In this document: positions 15,759 through 23,034 of the stretch, one piece after another
How positions within the stretch are numbered: position 1 is the first letter of the stretch
Layout of the letters: each line of letters begins with the position of its first letter
From: a virus
DNA length: 53,169 bases
Strand: one strand, 5' to 3'
Virus record (IMG/VR): IMGVR_UViG_3300032323_000656
Coordinates: 1 to 53,169 of that record
Notes under the pieces: generated by a model
The model's input: only the letters and a program-made list of their open reading frames with translations
Told to the model about the DNA's origin: nothing
Databases searched by the model: none
Position numbers and translations under genes: made by a program

Positions 15759-16580
15759 TTAACTTCTATAGATAACTCTGTCAACTGTTCCGGTGTTATC
15801 GCTATCTGGAGTATACATTATTTTTACCCAACGAGCATTGGATATAAAATTCCAACCTTCTATCGTTCCGTCTGGCCAACGATCATTTGGTCTTATGGAA
15901 TAACCATATGGTGGTAAGAAAATAATATCAGTAGCATCGTTAATAAACCTAACTGGGAAATAATTTCCGCCACTATCATAATCCAAACTTACCAATGCAG
16001 AAACTTTGCCTTTGAAGTTAGTAACTTTGATTTGTATAGTATGCAACAAGCTAGTATCGTTCTTTTGCAAGTTACCCGGAAGTGCTTGACTCACCCAACT
16101 ATTACCAAGTTGACTAAATGTTAAATCAACGCTAGGAATATACTTTGGATATGCACCATCGCATAATTCTAATTCTAATGTAACTCTTCGGTTATTATCG
16201 GTGTATAAACTTTTAGCTTGGCCACTTTCGTCGTATACCACTGCACTAAGTTGATAAATTCCTGGATCCATGTCAATTAAATCACTGCTGAACACAGTAA
16301 ACTCGCAAAATCCATTTTCAGCATTTACAATAGTTGCTCTGCGCTGAACTATTAATTCGCCATTGCGAACTTGCATTATATTAACCATAACTGTTTTACC
16401 CAATAAGCTAACTGGCTTGCGATCCTGGTTTTTAATGTCAAATCCCAGCGTATTGTCTACGCCTTTATAAATTGTTTTTCTAGTCGTATTAAATGGCATG
16501 TTTTGTGTCCTGCTGTATCCTTCTGCATATATTAAAGTTGTGCGTTGCGGATAGCTTAGTAATGTAAATGTATCGCTCAT
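15759..16580 (-). CDS. Tail/baseplate appendage protein with BppU-like N-terminal domain
   Basis: 273 residues, all-beta in appearance. Residues about 35-140 (TLGFDIKNQDRKPVSLLGK, then MDPGIYQLSAVVYDE) match the pattern of BppU N-terminal domains, which mount receptor-binding proteins on baseplates. The rest is a second beta domain with SWVSQALPGNL. A host-recognition structural role is inferred. AATAAATA lies five bases before the ATG with no ribosome-binding site, so the mRNA is probably leaderless. Confidence 0.75.
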   Translation of the reverse strand: MSDTFTLLSYPQRTTLIYAEGYSRTQNMPFNTTRKTIYKGVDNTLGFDIKNQDRKPVSLLGKTVMVNIMQVRNGELIVQRRATIVNAENGFCEFTVFSSDLIDMDPGIYQLSAVVYDESGQAKSLYTDNNRRVTLELELCDGAYPKYIPSVDLTFSQLGNSWVSQALPGNLQKNDTSLLHTIQIKVTNFKGKVSALVSLDYDSGGNYFPVRFINDATDIIFLPPYGYSIRPNDRWPDGTIEGWNFISNARWVKIMYTPDSDNTGTVDRVIYRS

Positions 16581-16585
16581 AGTTA

Positions 16586-16593
16586 TATTTATT
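16586..16593 (-). promoter_or_regulatory. Late promoter directly abutting a start codon
   Basis: AATAAATA on the minus strand, five bases before the ATG at 16580. There is no Shine-Dalgarno sequence. Confidence 0.5.
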
Positions 16594-16617
16594 TAATTTT
16601 ATCGAATTGAATCTTTG

Positions 16618-16625
16618 GCTAAATA
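16618..16625 (+). promoter_or_regulatory. Late promoter variant directly abutting a start codon
   Basis: GCTAAATA on the plus strand, six bases before the ATG at 16632. It is divergent from the leftward promoter at 16586-16593. Confidence 0.45.
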
Positions 16626-16631
16626 TTACCG

Positions 16632-17000
16632 ATGGCAAACCATAATGAAATATTAGAAAAATTTCCCTTTTTATGTCTATGTAGGGCAGGAGAAGAAGAA
16701 ATTGTAGGTATAATACAAAATTACACCGCGACTCTGGCCAGCATATACGTCTTAAACGTACTAAATTGCACAGAAGATAAAGCAGAATTTTTAGAATGCG
16801 GAGAAGAATGGTGGTGGGGTAGTAATAGACAGCTACCAATAAACTTAGTAATAGGACCAAAGTTTAAGAAATTTAGTTACTGCCTTAGAACTTACAACGT
16901 CAAAGATTTCGAAATAATGCACGGCGAAGCAGTTAGCTTGCAAAATATTATCACTAAACGAATCAAACGCAGACAAATTCAATTAGTCCAAAAACTGTAA
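16632..17000 (+). CDS. Conserved hypothetical protein
   Basis: 122 residues with a notable EEWWWGSNRQLPINL segment, several cysteines and a basic C-terminus (IKRRQIQLVQKL). It reads as a small mixed alpha/beta domain. I recall similar proteins in uncultured marine T4-like phages, with no known role. It is first of a two-gene rightward unit with the fatty-acid desaturase 18 bases downstream. Confidence 0.7.
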   Translation: MANHNEILEKFPFLCLCRAGEEEIVGIIQNYTATLASIYVLNVLNCTEDKAEFLECGEEWWWGSNRQLPINLVIGPKFKKFSYCLRTYNVKDFEIMHGEAVSLQNIITKRIKRRQIQLVQKL

Positions 17001-17018
17001 TTTTTCGATAAGTATATT

Positions 17019-17729
17019 ATGCTAGAAATAATATACCTCCTCATCGTAACACATATCACCATCGTTGCTGTTACTTGCTTTTTACATAGAAGCCAAGCAC
17101 ATAAATCAGTAACATTTCATCCCATAATTAATCACTTCTTTAGACTATGGCTATGGTTAACTACCGGCATGATTACTAAACAATGGGTCGCTATACATCG
17201 TAAACATCATAGCACGACTGATAAAGAAGGTGATCCGCATAGCCCGCATGTACATGGAATATGGAACATTGTACTACGTGGAGTTTACTATTATTATATT
17301 GCCGGGAGAAATAGTAAAATGATTGTGAACTTTGGTAGAGGAACTCCTGACGATTGGATAGAACGTAAAATATACACTCCATACAATTATGCAGGAGTTA
17401 CTATAATGTTGCTGATAAATTTATTTGTATTTGGCTGGCTTGGTTTTGTTATATGGGGTATCCAAATGATTTGGATACCATTTTGGGCTGCTGGTATTAT
17501 AAACGGTCTTGGGCACTGGTCAGGATATCGTAATGGTGAGACTAAAGATCGAAGTACGAACTTACTTCCATTAGGCATATGGATCGGCGGAGAAGAACTA
17601 CACAATAACCATCACTTGAGTCCTGCTAGTGCAAAATTAAGCAAGAAATGGTTTGAATTTGATATAGGCTGGTTTTATATTAAAACACTTAGCTTGTTAG
17701 GACTGGCCACTGTTAACACTGTACACTAA
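17019..17729 (+). CDS. Fatty-acid (acyl-CoA/acyl-lipid) desaturase
   Basis: 236 residues, short for the family but with all three histidine boxes: HRSQAH (about 23-28), HRKHH (about 60-64) and HNNHH (about 197-201). Hydrophobic segments place it in the membrane, as for delta-9 type desaturases. It would introduce a double bond into host fatty acids and change membrane fluidity during infection. No Shine-Dalgarno is seen; a GATAAGTA box ends four bases before the ATG. Its 3' end overlaps the convergent mini-DnaE gene by 33 bases. Confidence 0.92.
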   Translation: MLEIIYLLIVTHITIVAVTCFLHRSQAHKSVTFHPIINHFFRLWLWLTTGMITKQWVAIHRKHHSTTDKEGDPHSPHVHGIWNIVLRGVYYYYIAGRNSKMIVNFGRGTPDDWIERKIYTPYNYAGVTIMLLINLFVFGWLGFVIWGIQMIWIPFWAAGIINGLGHWSGYRNGETKDRSTNLLPLGIWIGGEELHNNHHLSPASAKLSKKWFEFDIGWFYIKTLSLLGLATVNTVH

Positions 17730-18275
17730 TTGATTGAGCTGTAGCACAATCGCAGCCGCATATCCTATAGCATGTGACTTCTTAAAACTGTAAACATCTT
17801 CAGTTTTAGTCCACACTTCACTTTCGATGTCAGTCCAGCTACGCCCAATTAAATGCTTTTTGCCTGGACGAATGACTGCCAATACCATAGCAAGTTGTTC
17901 AATGCTACGTGGCTTCATTCTAATAACTGTATCGCTGTGATTATGAATATGGAATAGTTGTTGTATAACTTCTTTATGCTCGAGCAATTCCCATATAGGT
18001 TCTTTGTTTAATAAATCATCGATTTGTTCATTGCTTTTAAAGTTTCCATATATACCTACGTTTAATAAGTCTATTTTAAACCAGCCGGCACTGTCTGCCT
18101 GTTTATAGTCTAATGTACACAACCCGGTAAAAGGATTTGTAGGTACGCGATGAAAATACACTCCAGTATTATGCTTACGTTCTTTGTTACCGTCTTTTTG
18201 CATAGCGGCGGTATGCTCAATCATACTTAAGATTTGCTCTCTATTAGCAAAGTCAATATCAACATCAAAGCTCAA
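17697..18275 (-). CDS. Miniature DnaE-like protein (C-family polymerase palm motifs)
   Basis: 192 residues. Blocks align in order with bacterial DNA polymerase III alpha: FDVDIDFANREQIL (DnaE PDFDVDF..R.Q), KHNTGVYFHRVP (KHAGGVVIAP), GWFKIDLLNVG (GLVKFDFLGL), LAMVLAVIRPGK (IALVALFRPGP) and FKKSHAIGYA (FNKSHSAAYA). Asp6, Asp8 and Asp69 match the three catalytic aspartates. DnaE is normally about 1000 residues or more; most of the fingers, thumb and PHP regions are absent. It starts with TTG, supported by GAGGGTG seven bases upstream and a TTGA overlap with the upstream gene. Whether it polymerises is unknown. Confidence 0.7.
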   Translation of the reverse strand: MSFDVDIDFANREQILSMIEHTAAMQKDGNKERKHNTGVYFHRVPTNPFTGLCTLDYKQADSAGWFKIDLLNVGIYGNFKSNEQIDDLLNKEPIWELLEHKEVIQQLFHIHNHSDTVIRMKPRSIEQLAMVLAVIRPGKKHLIGRSWTDIESEVWTKTEDVYSFKKSHAIGYAAAIVLQLNQLVYSVNSGQS

Positions 18276-18502
18276 TGTAACACCCTCAATTCGTATGGCT
18301 CAATAATATTTTTCTTATTTAAAATTCTTTCAACCAATTGATCATATTCACTGTCACTTAACACAGACTTGTACAGTCCTAATGATTGATTCAACATTAC
18401 ACCTGCAACCGTCAAAGGATCATAATTATCCTTTAGTAATTTTTCAATTACAATCATAACTTCGTGATAAGCATTTTCTATATTTGTATTCTGTTTACTC
18501 AT
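18272..18502 (-). CDS. Small conserved protein in replication operon
   Basis: 76 residues, helical and acidic (HEVMIVIEKLLKDNYDPLTV, then LGLYKSVLSDSEYDQLVE). It is not recognised. It sits between two other small genes, overlapping each by 4-8 bases, directly before the mini-DnaE gene. Tight coupling suggests it acts with its neighbours, perhaps as a replication or transcription accessory factor, but no motif shows this. Confidence 0.65.
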   Translation of the reverse strand: MSKQNTNIENAYHEVMIVIEKLLKDNYDPLTVAGVMLNQSLGLYKSVLSDSEYDQLVERILNKKNIIEPYELRVLH

Positions 18503-18728
18503 TGTTCATCCTGGCGGCTCTATTAGCTTTGTTGTCAGTAACATACAGTTTTTGCTCCAATACTGCAACTTTTTTCAGCAACCGTTGATAGGATTCGGCA
18601 GTTGGTACAACTACTCGGTCTCCGTTCATTTCTATCTCAACCATGTCGTTGATTAGTCTAACTCTGGCTTCTTGTACTTGTCGGCTTTTTAGCAATACAG
18701 GAACTGTTCGTTGTTTATACTGATTCAT
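18495..18728 (-). CDS. Small conserved protein in replication operon
   Basis: 77 residues. A short beta-like core (ARVRLINDMVEIEMNGDRVV) is followed by a coiled-coil helix (YQRLLKKVAVLEQKLYVTDN) and a basic tail. It is not recognised. It overlaps the zinc-finger gene by 4 bases. A small adaptor role is conceivable; nothing in the sequence fixes it. Confidence 0.6.
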   Translation of the reverse strand: MNQYKQRTVPVLLKSRQVQEARVRLINDMVEIEMNGDRVVVPTAESYQRLLKKVAVLEQKLYVTDNKANRAARMNNE

Positions 18729-19405
18729 TTAATTTCCGCCTTATTAAAAACTTCTTGCACCCAATCAGCATCACTTTGCTGACGTTTTACTTTGGCCTTC
18801 CATGATAAAGGTTCAATGTAATCTATCAATGCTTGAACCTGTCCGGGTTCAAACCTATCAATTAATCTGCTACCTTGATCTGTAGCAAAGGTACACCACG
18901 GACTGATACGACCCATTCTGATATCTTGTACTGCATCTACTGTGCTAACTCTAACAAAGTATTCACACCAACTATTACCAGTCTTTTCTGCCCAGGCTTT
19001 CATATTTAACAAACTTCGCTCAATTGCTCGTTCTACAGTTTCTTTTTTAGTTCTATCTTTAACATATGTTTCATAGACAACTGCTTTACACCAGTCATCT
19101 ATTTTGACAGCATTTTTTAATACAAATCTAACAAACTCTTCAGGCTTGTCTAAGTTCAAATCAATAATATGCTTGGCAACTTTCATGAAGTCTAGATAGT
19201 ATCTGTCATTAATAAAGTCCTCGTATGGCTTGTCATGCTTAACATTGGCAATAATCATTTTACGATATATCAGCCAACTTTGATAAGCAATACGATTCTG
19301 TTTAGAATCTTTATCCATCATTCTACGCTTTTTCTCACATAAGTGAGACATAAGTGTAGTTTCTCTAACGAAGTCTTTATTACAATATCTGCATTTATAA
19401 GTCAT
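18725..19405 (-). CDS. Zinc-finger protein of the T4-like replication region
   Basis: 226 residues from the ATG at 19405. The N-terminus is a zinc finger YKCRYCNKDFVRETTLMSHLC (C-x2-C ... H-x-C). The remainder is helical with a conserved-looking MGRISPWCTFATDQGSRLID stretch. I recall this architecture from many aquatic T4-like phages in this position, with no published role known to me. It overlaps the probable gp62 gene by 11 bases, so nucleic-acid binding in replication or transcription is inferred. A longer frame to 19438 is open. Confidence 0.75.
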   Translation of the reverse strand: MTYKCRYCNKDFVRETTLMSHLCEKKRRMMDKDSKQNRIAYQSWLIYRKMIIANVKHDKPYEDFINDRYYLDFMKVAKHIIDLNLDKPEEFVRFVLKNAVKIDDWCKAVVYETYVKDRTKKETVERAIERSLLNMKAWAEKTGNSWCEYFVRVSTVDAVQDIRMGRISPWCTFATDQGSRLIDRFEPGQVQALIDYIEPLSWKAKVKRQQSDADWVQEVFNKAEIK

Positions 19406-19880
19406 TGGCACTAGCGATAACGTCTTTGTCTTTAACATGGTATTGTTCTAACATATCCTTTGCGGATTTCTTATCTAAATTGCTAATCCAAATATCTAAC
19501 TCTTGATCATCTAAATGAGGATATTGCTCACTTAGCCATGCTCTAAAAGCATTTTTCTTTTTTCTCTTACCGCCGCCCGGAGCAATGTATGGGTGCTTGA
19601 GACTTTTACCAATACCAACCATGCTCATTAACTTCCATGTCATCTCAGGATCTTTTACTTCACTAAAGTTAACATTAACAATGTCATTAGTCATAATAAG
19701 ATAATGTTCAATGATAGCGTTGTTAGCACTTTCTGCACTGCTCAAATATCTTTGTACAAGCCACGGACTAAATCCTTTCATTTCTTCTTCAGAAAGGTTC
19801 TCGTATAGTTTCTTATTACGAGTGTCCAAGGCTGGAAGTACTCGCTTAAACATATCTAACATTGGTACTTTTGTTGCCAT
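19395..19880 (-). CDS. 62: Probable clamp-loader small subunit (T4 gp62-like)
   Basis: 161 residues. The pattern FSPWLVQRYLSSAESANNAI, then an Asn-rich helix, then WKLMSMVGIGK...GGGKRKKK resembles gp62 of cyanophage and other T4-like phages (FSPYMVNRFLS ... KRxRxxKW). In that family gp62 works with gp44 to load the gp45 clamp. No gp44 is in the window, so the call is moderate. The ATG is 5 bases after a TATAAT box with no ribosome-binding site, hence a leaderless mRNA. Confidence 0.6.
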   Translation of the reverse strand: MATKVPMLDMFKRVLPALDTRNKKLYENLSEEEMKGFSPWLVQRYLSSAESANNAIIEHYLIMTNDIVNVNFSEVKDPEMTWKLMSMVGIGKSLKHPYIAPGGGKRKKKNAFRAWLSEQYPHLDDQELDIWISNLDKKSAKDMLEQYHVKDKDVIASANDL

Positions 19881-19885
19881 ACTGT

Positions 19886-19914
19886 ATTATACACTAGTTA
19901 AAACATCTTGTCTA
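19886..19914 (-). promoter_or_regulatory. Sigma70-type early promoter for gp62-like operon
   Basis: TAGACA (19914-19909), a 17-base spacer and TATAAT (19891-19886) on the minus strand. The start codon is 5 bases downstream of the -10 box. Confidence 0.82.
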
Positions 19915-20398
19915 TGGACAACACTTCCGGTAGCTTAGTAGTCTCTTTGACAAAGTATGCACATAAGGGCTTATCTCCACCTTCCAATGGTACAGCTAAA
20001 ATGTGTCCATGTTTTAGTTTTGGAGTATACCAACGAATATCTTGAAACACGTTGATAATCTCTAGTGGCTGAAAGTCTAATCTAAAACTGCTAATAGGAT
20101 TAAATGTAAACGCACTAAATCCCCGATCATTGATATTCATAATAGGAACAATCTCTGGATCGCCGTGATCTTTTTCGCCTATGACAATATACCAATCAAG
20201 AGGAACTTGTATAATATGATCGCCTATCTTTAGCACTGCGGCAGGTGCGTGAAAAGTTTCCATAAAGATCAATGGAACGAAATGATAGTCAACGTTCTTA
20301 GGATCGTTCCAATCGAGAACGCCATAACGCAGATCTTCTACTTCCTCTGGTAAAGAATTTAACTCAAAGGCTTCATTATTAGAAGTTAATATGTTCAT
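19898..20398 (-). CDS. Conserved protein downstream of uvsW, unknown function
   Basis: 166 residues, beta-rich. Landmarks are FHAPAAVLKIGDHIIQVPLDW, VIGEKDHGDPEI, NDRGFSAFTFNP and HGHILAVPLEGG. I recall close relatives in this exact neighbourhood in aquatic T4-like phages, but none with a known role. It overlaps the uvsW stop by 4 bases, so the two are co-expressed from the leaderless uvsW promoter. Confidence 0.75.
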   Translation of the reverse strand: MNILTSNNEAFELNSLPEEVEDLRYGVLDWNDPKNVDYHFVPLIFMETFHAPAAVLKIGDHIIQVPLDWYIVIGEKDHGDPEIVPIMNINDRGFSAFTFNPISSFRLDFQPLEIINVFQDIRWYTPKLKHGHILAVPLEGGDKPLCAYFVKETTKLPEVLSIDKMF

Positions 20399-21849
20399 AG
20401 GTATTTCACTTTCTCGATTTTATACGGATAACCGGCTTCATCGTAGTATTTTTTTCTAGTAGTAAGATGCTTCTTACTAAATTTTGCACTGGACGTTACA
20501 TCCCAAATCTCTACATGGTCTTTATCTTGAGCTTTTCTAATACCTCGTCCAATGCTTTGGATAACGCGAACAAAGCTCTTTCCGGGCTCCAAAAGAACCA
20601 GATTAAAAATACGAGGAATATTAATACCCACAGCGGCCACACCATAAGTCGCCACAATAACCTTGCCATCGCTATCTTTAATTTCATCATAGTGTTCTTT
20701 CCTATCGCCTGTTTTCATTGCACCGCTGACGAATACACTATCTGTAATTCTATCACAGAGCAATTCACCTGCTTTAATTCTATCTACTAATACTAATGTG
20801 TTTCCAGACAAGGCAAGCCCCTTAACAAACTCAGCAATGAAATCAATGCGACGAGTATTTGTTGTTAAGAATGTTAGTTCTTCTTGATATGTGGAATACT
20901 GAGCTGTTTCTTGTAACTGGATGACGTTAACTGTGCAGTTAGCCAACACACCCTGATCCTGCAGATCCTTGGCAGCAATCTTATTTACCACAGGACCCAA
21001 TGTTGCAATTAGACCAACTCGCTCAAAGTCTTCTTTAGGAATGGTTCCTGTTAATCCCCAACGAATAGGTATATTGGCAAATGGTCCGCTTAACAATGCT
21101 TTAAGTACATCAGCTTTAGCTTGGTGTACTTCGTCGACAATAATTGCTACCAAGTCTTCGCCGAACTCTGCTAGACTTAAAGGACTTTCCCCGTCCTTAA
21201 AACGTTTCTCTAATACGTTGAGACTTTGCCAAGTGCAGATGGTATGTGTTTTACCTAGTTCTTTTTTGTCGCCAAAGTAAACACCGACATCAAGTCCCAG
21301 CAGTTCGTAGTCTTCTAATGTTTGTTTAACTAGATCTTTGTTAGGTACAATAACTAAACTTCTACCATAGTCTTGCACACTTTTAGATAATGTTGCAGTT
21401 GTAATTGTTTTACCAGCGCCGGTGCTTATTTCCTGCACACATTGTAAGTTGTTTAGAAACTTATTAATAGCATCAACTTGATAGTCGCGCAACAATACTG
21501 GATTACCTTGGTTCACGTGGCCTTTGGGCCAAATAGTCTGTTCGTGTGTTGTTTCTGTTACTTCTGTAAATTGAAAGTTGTGATTAGTTCTTTGGTCATC
21601 AATTTCAATGTTATAACCTTCGTCAACTAGGATAGGTAAGATTCTATCTAATAGGTTAAAATAGGTATTGCCGCCCAGACTAAAATAGCTAACACAACCA
21701 TCCCAACGTCCCAGCTTGTATGCAGGACTATGATAAGCCCACGGCTGGAAGTACTTGAATTCTTTTTCTAATTTACGTCTAGTTGCAGTTGCCAACTCAG
21801 ATATCTTAATGTTAACTTCGTCTTTTATATGTATTGTACAAGATGTCAT
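20395..21849 (-). CDS. uvsW: Recombination DNA-RNA helicase UvsW
   Basis: About 484 residues from the ATG at 21849. SF2 motifs in order: STGAGKTITTA (Walker A), IIVDEVHQAK (DEVH box), WGLTGTIPK (motif III), LVLVDRIKAGE (motif IV), VIVATYGVAAVGIN (motif V) and QSIGRGIRKAQ (motif VI). UvsW remodels R-loops and branched DNA and controls origin use in T4. The start is chosen because TATACT ends 6 bases before it, predicting a leaderless mRNA; the upstream-extended frame would begin inside the promoter and terminator. Confidence 0.93.
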   Translation of the reverse strand: MTSCTIHIKDEVNIKISELATATRRKLEKEFKYFQPWAYHSPAYKLGRWDGCVSYFSLGGNTYFNLLDRILPILVDEGYNIEIDDQRTNHNFQFTEVTETTHEQTIWPKGHVNQGNPVLLRDYQVDAINKFLNNLQCVQEISTGAGKTITTATLSKSVQDYGRSLVIVPNKDLVKQTLEDYELLGLDVGVYFGDKKELGKTHTICTWQSLNVLEKRFKDGESPLSLAEFGEDLVAIIVDEVHQAKADVLKALLSGPFANIPIRWGLTGTIPKEDFERVGLIATLGPVVNKIAAKDLQDQGVLANCTVNVIQLQETAQYSTYQEELTFLTTNTRRIDFIAEFVKGLALSGNTLVLVDRIKAGELLCDRITDSVFVSGAMKTGDRKEHYDEIKDSDGKVIVATYGVAAVGINIPRIFNLVLLEPGKSFVRVIQSIGRGIRKAQDKDHVEIWDVTSSAKFSKKHLTTRKKYYDEAGYPYKIEKVKYL

Positions 21850-21855
21850 AGATGT

Positions 21856-21885
21856 AGTATAACATATTAAGTCACAAAAAAGCAA
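21856..21885 (-). promoter_or_regulatory. Early promoter for uvsW, overlapping a terminator
   Basis: TTGCTT (21885-21880), an 18-base spacer and TATACT (21861-21856) with an extended -10 TG. The -35 lies in the 3' arm and U-run of the upstream terminator. The ATG is 6 bases from the -10. Confidence 0.6.
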
Positions 21886-21899
21886 CCTTCTAGGTTGCT
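21875..21899 (-). terminator. Intrinsic terminator
   Basis: Stem AGCAACCT/AGGTTGCT (21881-21888 with 21892-21899), loop of 3 bases, followed on the minus strand by six U residues. It lies 22 bases after the stop of the PD-(D/E)XK gene. Confidence 0.9.
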
Positions 21900-21920
21900 A
21901 ATTTGCTCATTTATTTTAAA

Positions 21921-22502
21921 CTATTCGAATAAAGAATTAAAAGTGCTAGTTGCCATATGCTCATATTTTTTCATTGCCGAGTTGGACAATCTAAAAGCAT
22001 AACTATTGCTTTCTTTCTTTTCCCAATAAAAATCAGTGTCTTCCCCTCTAACATAATTAGGATATCCGTTATTATCTTTTTGAAGTTTTGCAAAAATTGC
22101 ACGACCGGATTCGTATCCTTTTTCGATCAGTTGCTGAATATATGGGTCCGAAAAATCATACATTTTAGCACTAAGCACTTCTCTGAATGTGTCGCTATGA
22201 GTTACCCTAAATTGTTGCTGAAACTTTTCTTTTATAGGACTGTTTTTATATTCGGTACCGATAATATCTTGTATAGTCATCGACCCTATCGCATGGGCAG
22301 AAGTTGCTTCTGCTGTTCGGGACTTTATTTCGATATTTAATTTAGGAATATCCACAGTCGAATGTTTATCAACCGGGTATCCTGCATCATACATGACATC
22401 TTCTACTATATGTCCAATGTTCCCATTCTTCTGTTCAGGAACTCTCATTCCTACTAATGCTGTAGTAGCTTTCTTTAAAGCGGTTACTTTAATTTTTTTC
22501 AT
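21921..22502 (-). CDS. Putative PD-(D/E)XK restriction-like endonuclease
   Basis: 193 residues from the ATG at 22502, fixed by a GGAGG site. The segment GHIVEDVMYD, then VDIPKLNIEIKSR, fits the E...D-x7-E-x-K core of restriction-type nucleases. MTIQDIIGTEY, GYPNYVRGEDTDF and YAFRLSNSAMKKYE follow. The target is unknown. It is monocistronic, with its own promoter (22530-22557) and terminator (21875-21899), next to an HNH nuclease and a DGQHR protein. Host DNA breakdown or competitor exclusion is inferred. Confidence 0.65.
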   Translation of the reverse strand: MKKIKVTALKKATTALVGMRVPEQKNGNIGHIVEDVMYDAGYPVDKHSTVDIPKLNIEIKSRTAEATSAHAIGSMTIQDIIGTEYKNSPIKEKFQQQFRVTHSDTFREVLSAKMYDFSDPYIQQLIEKGYESGRAIFAKLQKDNNGYPNYVRGEDTDFYWEKKESNSYAFRLSNSAMKKYEHMATSTFNSLFE

Positions 22503-22529
22503 GTTTGCCTCCATTGCAATAAAAAATAC

Positions 22530-22557
22530 ATTATACATTCTGATTATAAAAAAGCAA
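22530..22557 (-). promoter_or_regulatory. Early promoter for PD-(D/E)XK nuclease gene
   Basis: TATAAT (22535-22530) with a 16-base spacer to TTGCTT (22557-22552). The -35 lies inside the terminator of the HNH gene, repeating the terminator-promoter fusion seen before uvsW. Confidence 0.6.
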
Positions 22558-22578
22558 CATCCAGGATGTTGCTTTTTT
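22548..22578 (-). terminator. Intrinsic terminator after the HNH gene
   Basis: A long stem AAAAAAGCAACATCC and its complement (22548-22562 with 22564-22578) with a very small loop and U-run on the minus strand. It begins 3 bases after the HNH stop codon. Confidence 0.92.
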
Positions 22579-22580
22579 GT

Positions 22581-23033
22581 TTATTGATTACCTTTTAAAT
22601 AATCTTTTTCTTTGTACGTTTTAATCATATGACATCTGCAACATAGTGTTTGGATGTTTTTTGCAATATCTGCTCCACCGTCACTCTTGCGTTCCAAATG
22701 ATCACCGTGCATAACTCCACGCATACATCTTAGTTTATGAAATGGATCTTCGATGTCGTCAAACTGAGGATCAACACGAGGGTCATATCCACACTTCACG
22801 CAAACCCAACCACGGTAAAATGTATGCGGACGATCTGCTTTACCCATTCCACCTTCATAATCTGTCAGTTGGAGTTGATGTTCACGGCAATAACCATCGC
22901 TGCCTGGACCATCGAAGATTGTAAGATCATTGTCACAATCTTCTAATTTACATTTACATTGTAATCGATATTGTTCCTTAAGGATACTTTGGCTTTTGAG
23001 TTTGTCTTTATTAGGGTCTCTAAACTTTGACAT
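22581..23033 (-). CDS. HNH endonuclease with extra cysteine pairs
   Basis: 150 residues from the ATG at 23033, which follows the upstream stop by one base and has AAGGA upstream. The HNH core is MHGDHLERKSDGGAD, then NIQTLCCRCHMIKTY (His, Asn, His). Structural cysteine pairs CVKC and CCRC would bind zinc. A further N-terminal block (CKCKLEDCDNDL, YCREH) may bind a second metal. It is co-transcribed with the DGQHR gene. It could be a homing-type nuclease or a dedicated partner of its neighbour. Confidence 0.85.
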   Translation of the reverse strand: MSKFRDPNKDKLKSQSILKEQYRLQCKCKLEDCDNDLTIFDGPGSDGYCREHQLQLTDYEGGMGKADRPHTFYRGWVCVKCGYDPRVDPQFDDIEDPFHKLRCMRGVMHGDHLERKSDGGADIAKNIQTLCCRCHMIKTYKEKDYLKGNQ

Positions 23034-23034
23034 A

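Noticed and set aside
21850-21885. Upstream extension of uvsW by 12 codons
   Set aside because: It would run through the -10 box and terminator; the internal ATG at 21849 fits the promoter.
22503-22538. Longer start for the PD-(D/E)XK gene
   Set aside because: The ATG at 22502 has a GGAGG site; the extension covers part of the leader and the -10 region.
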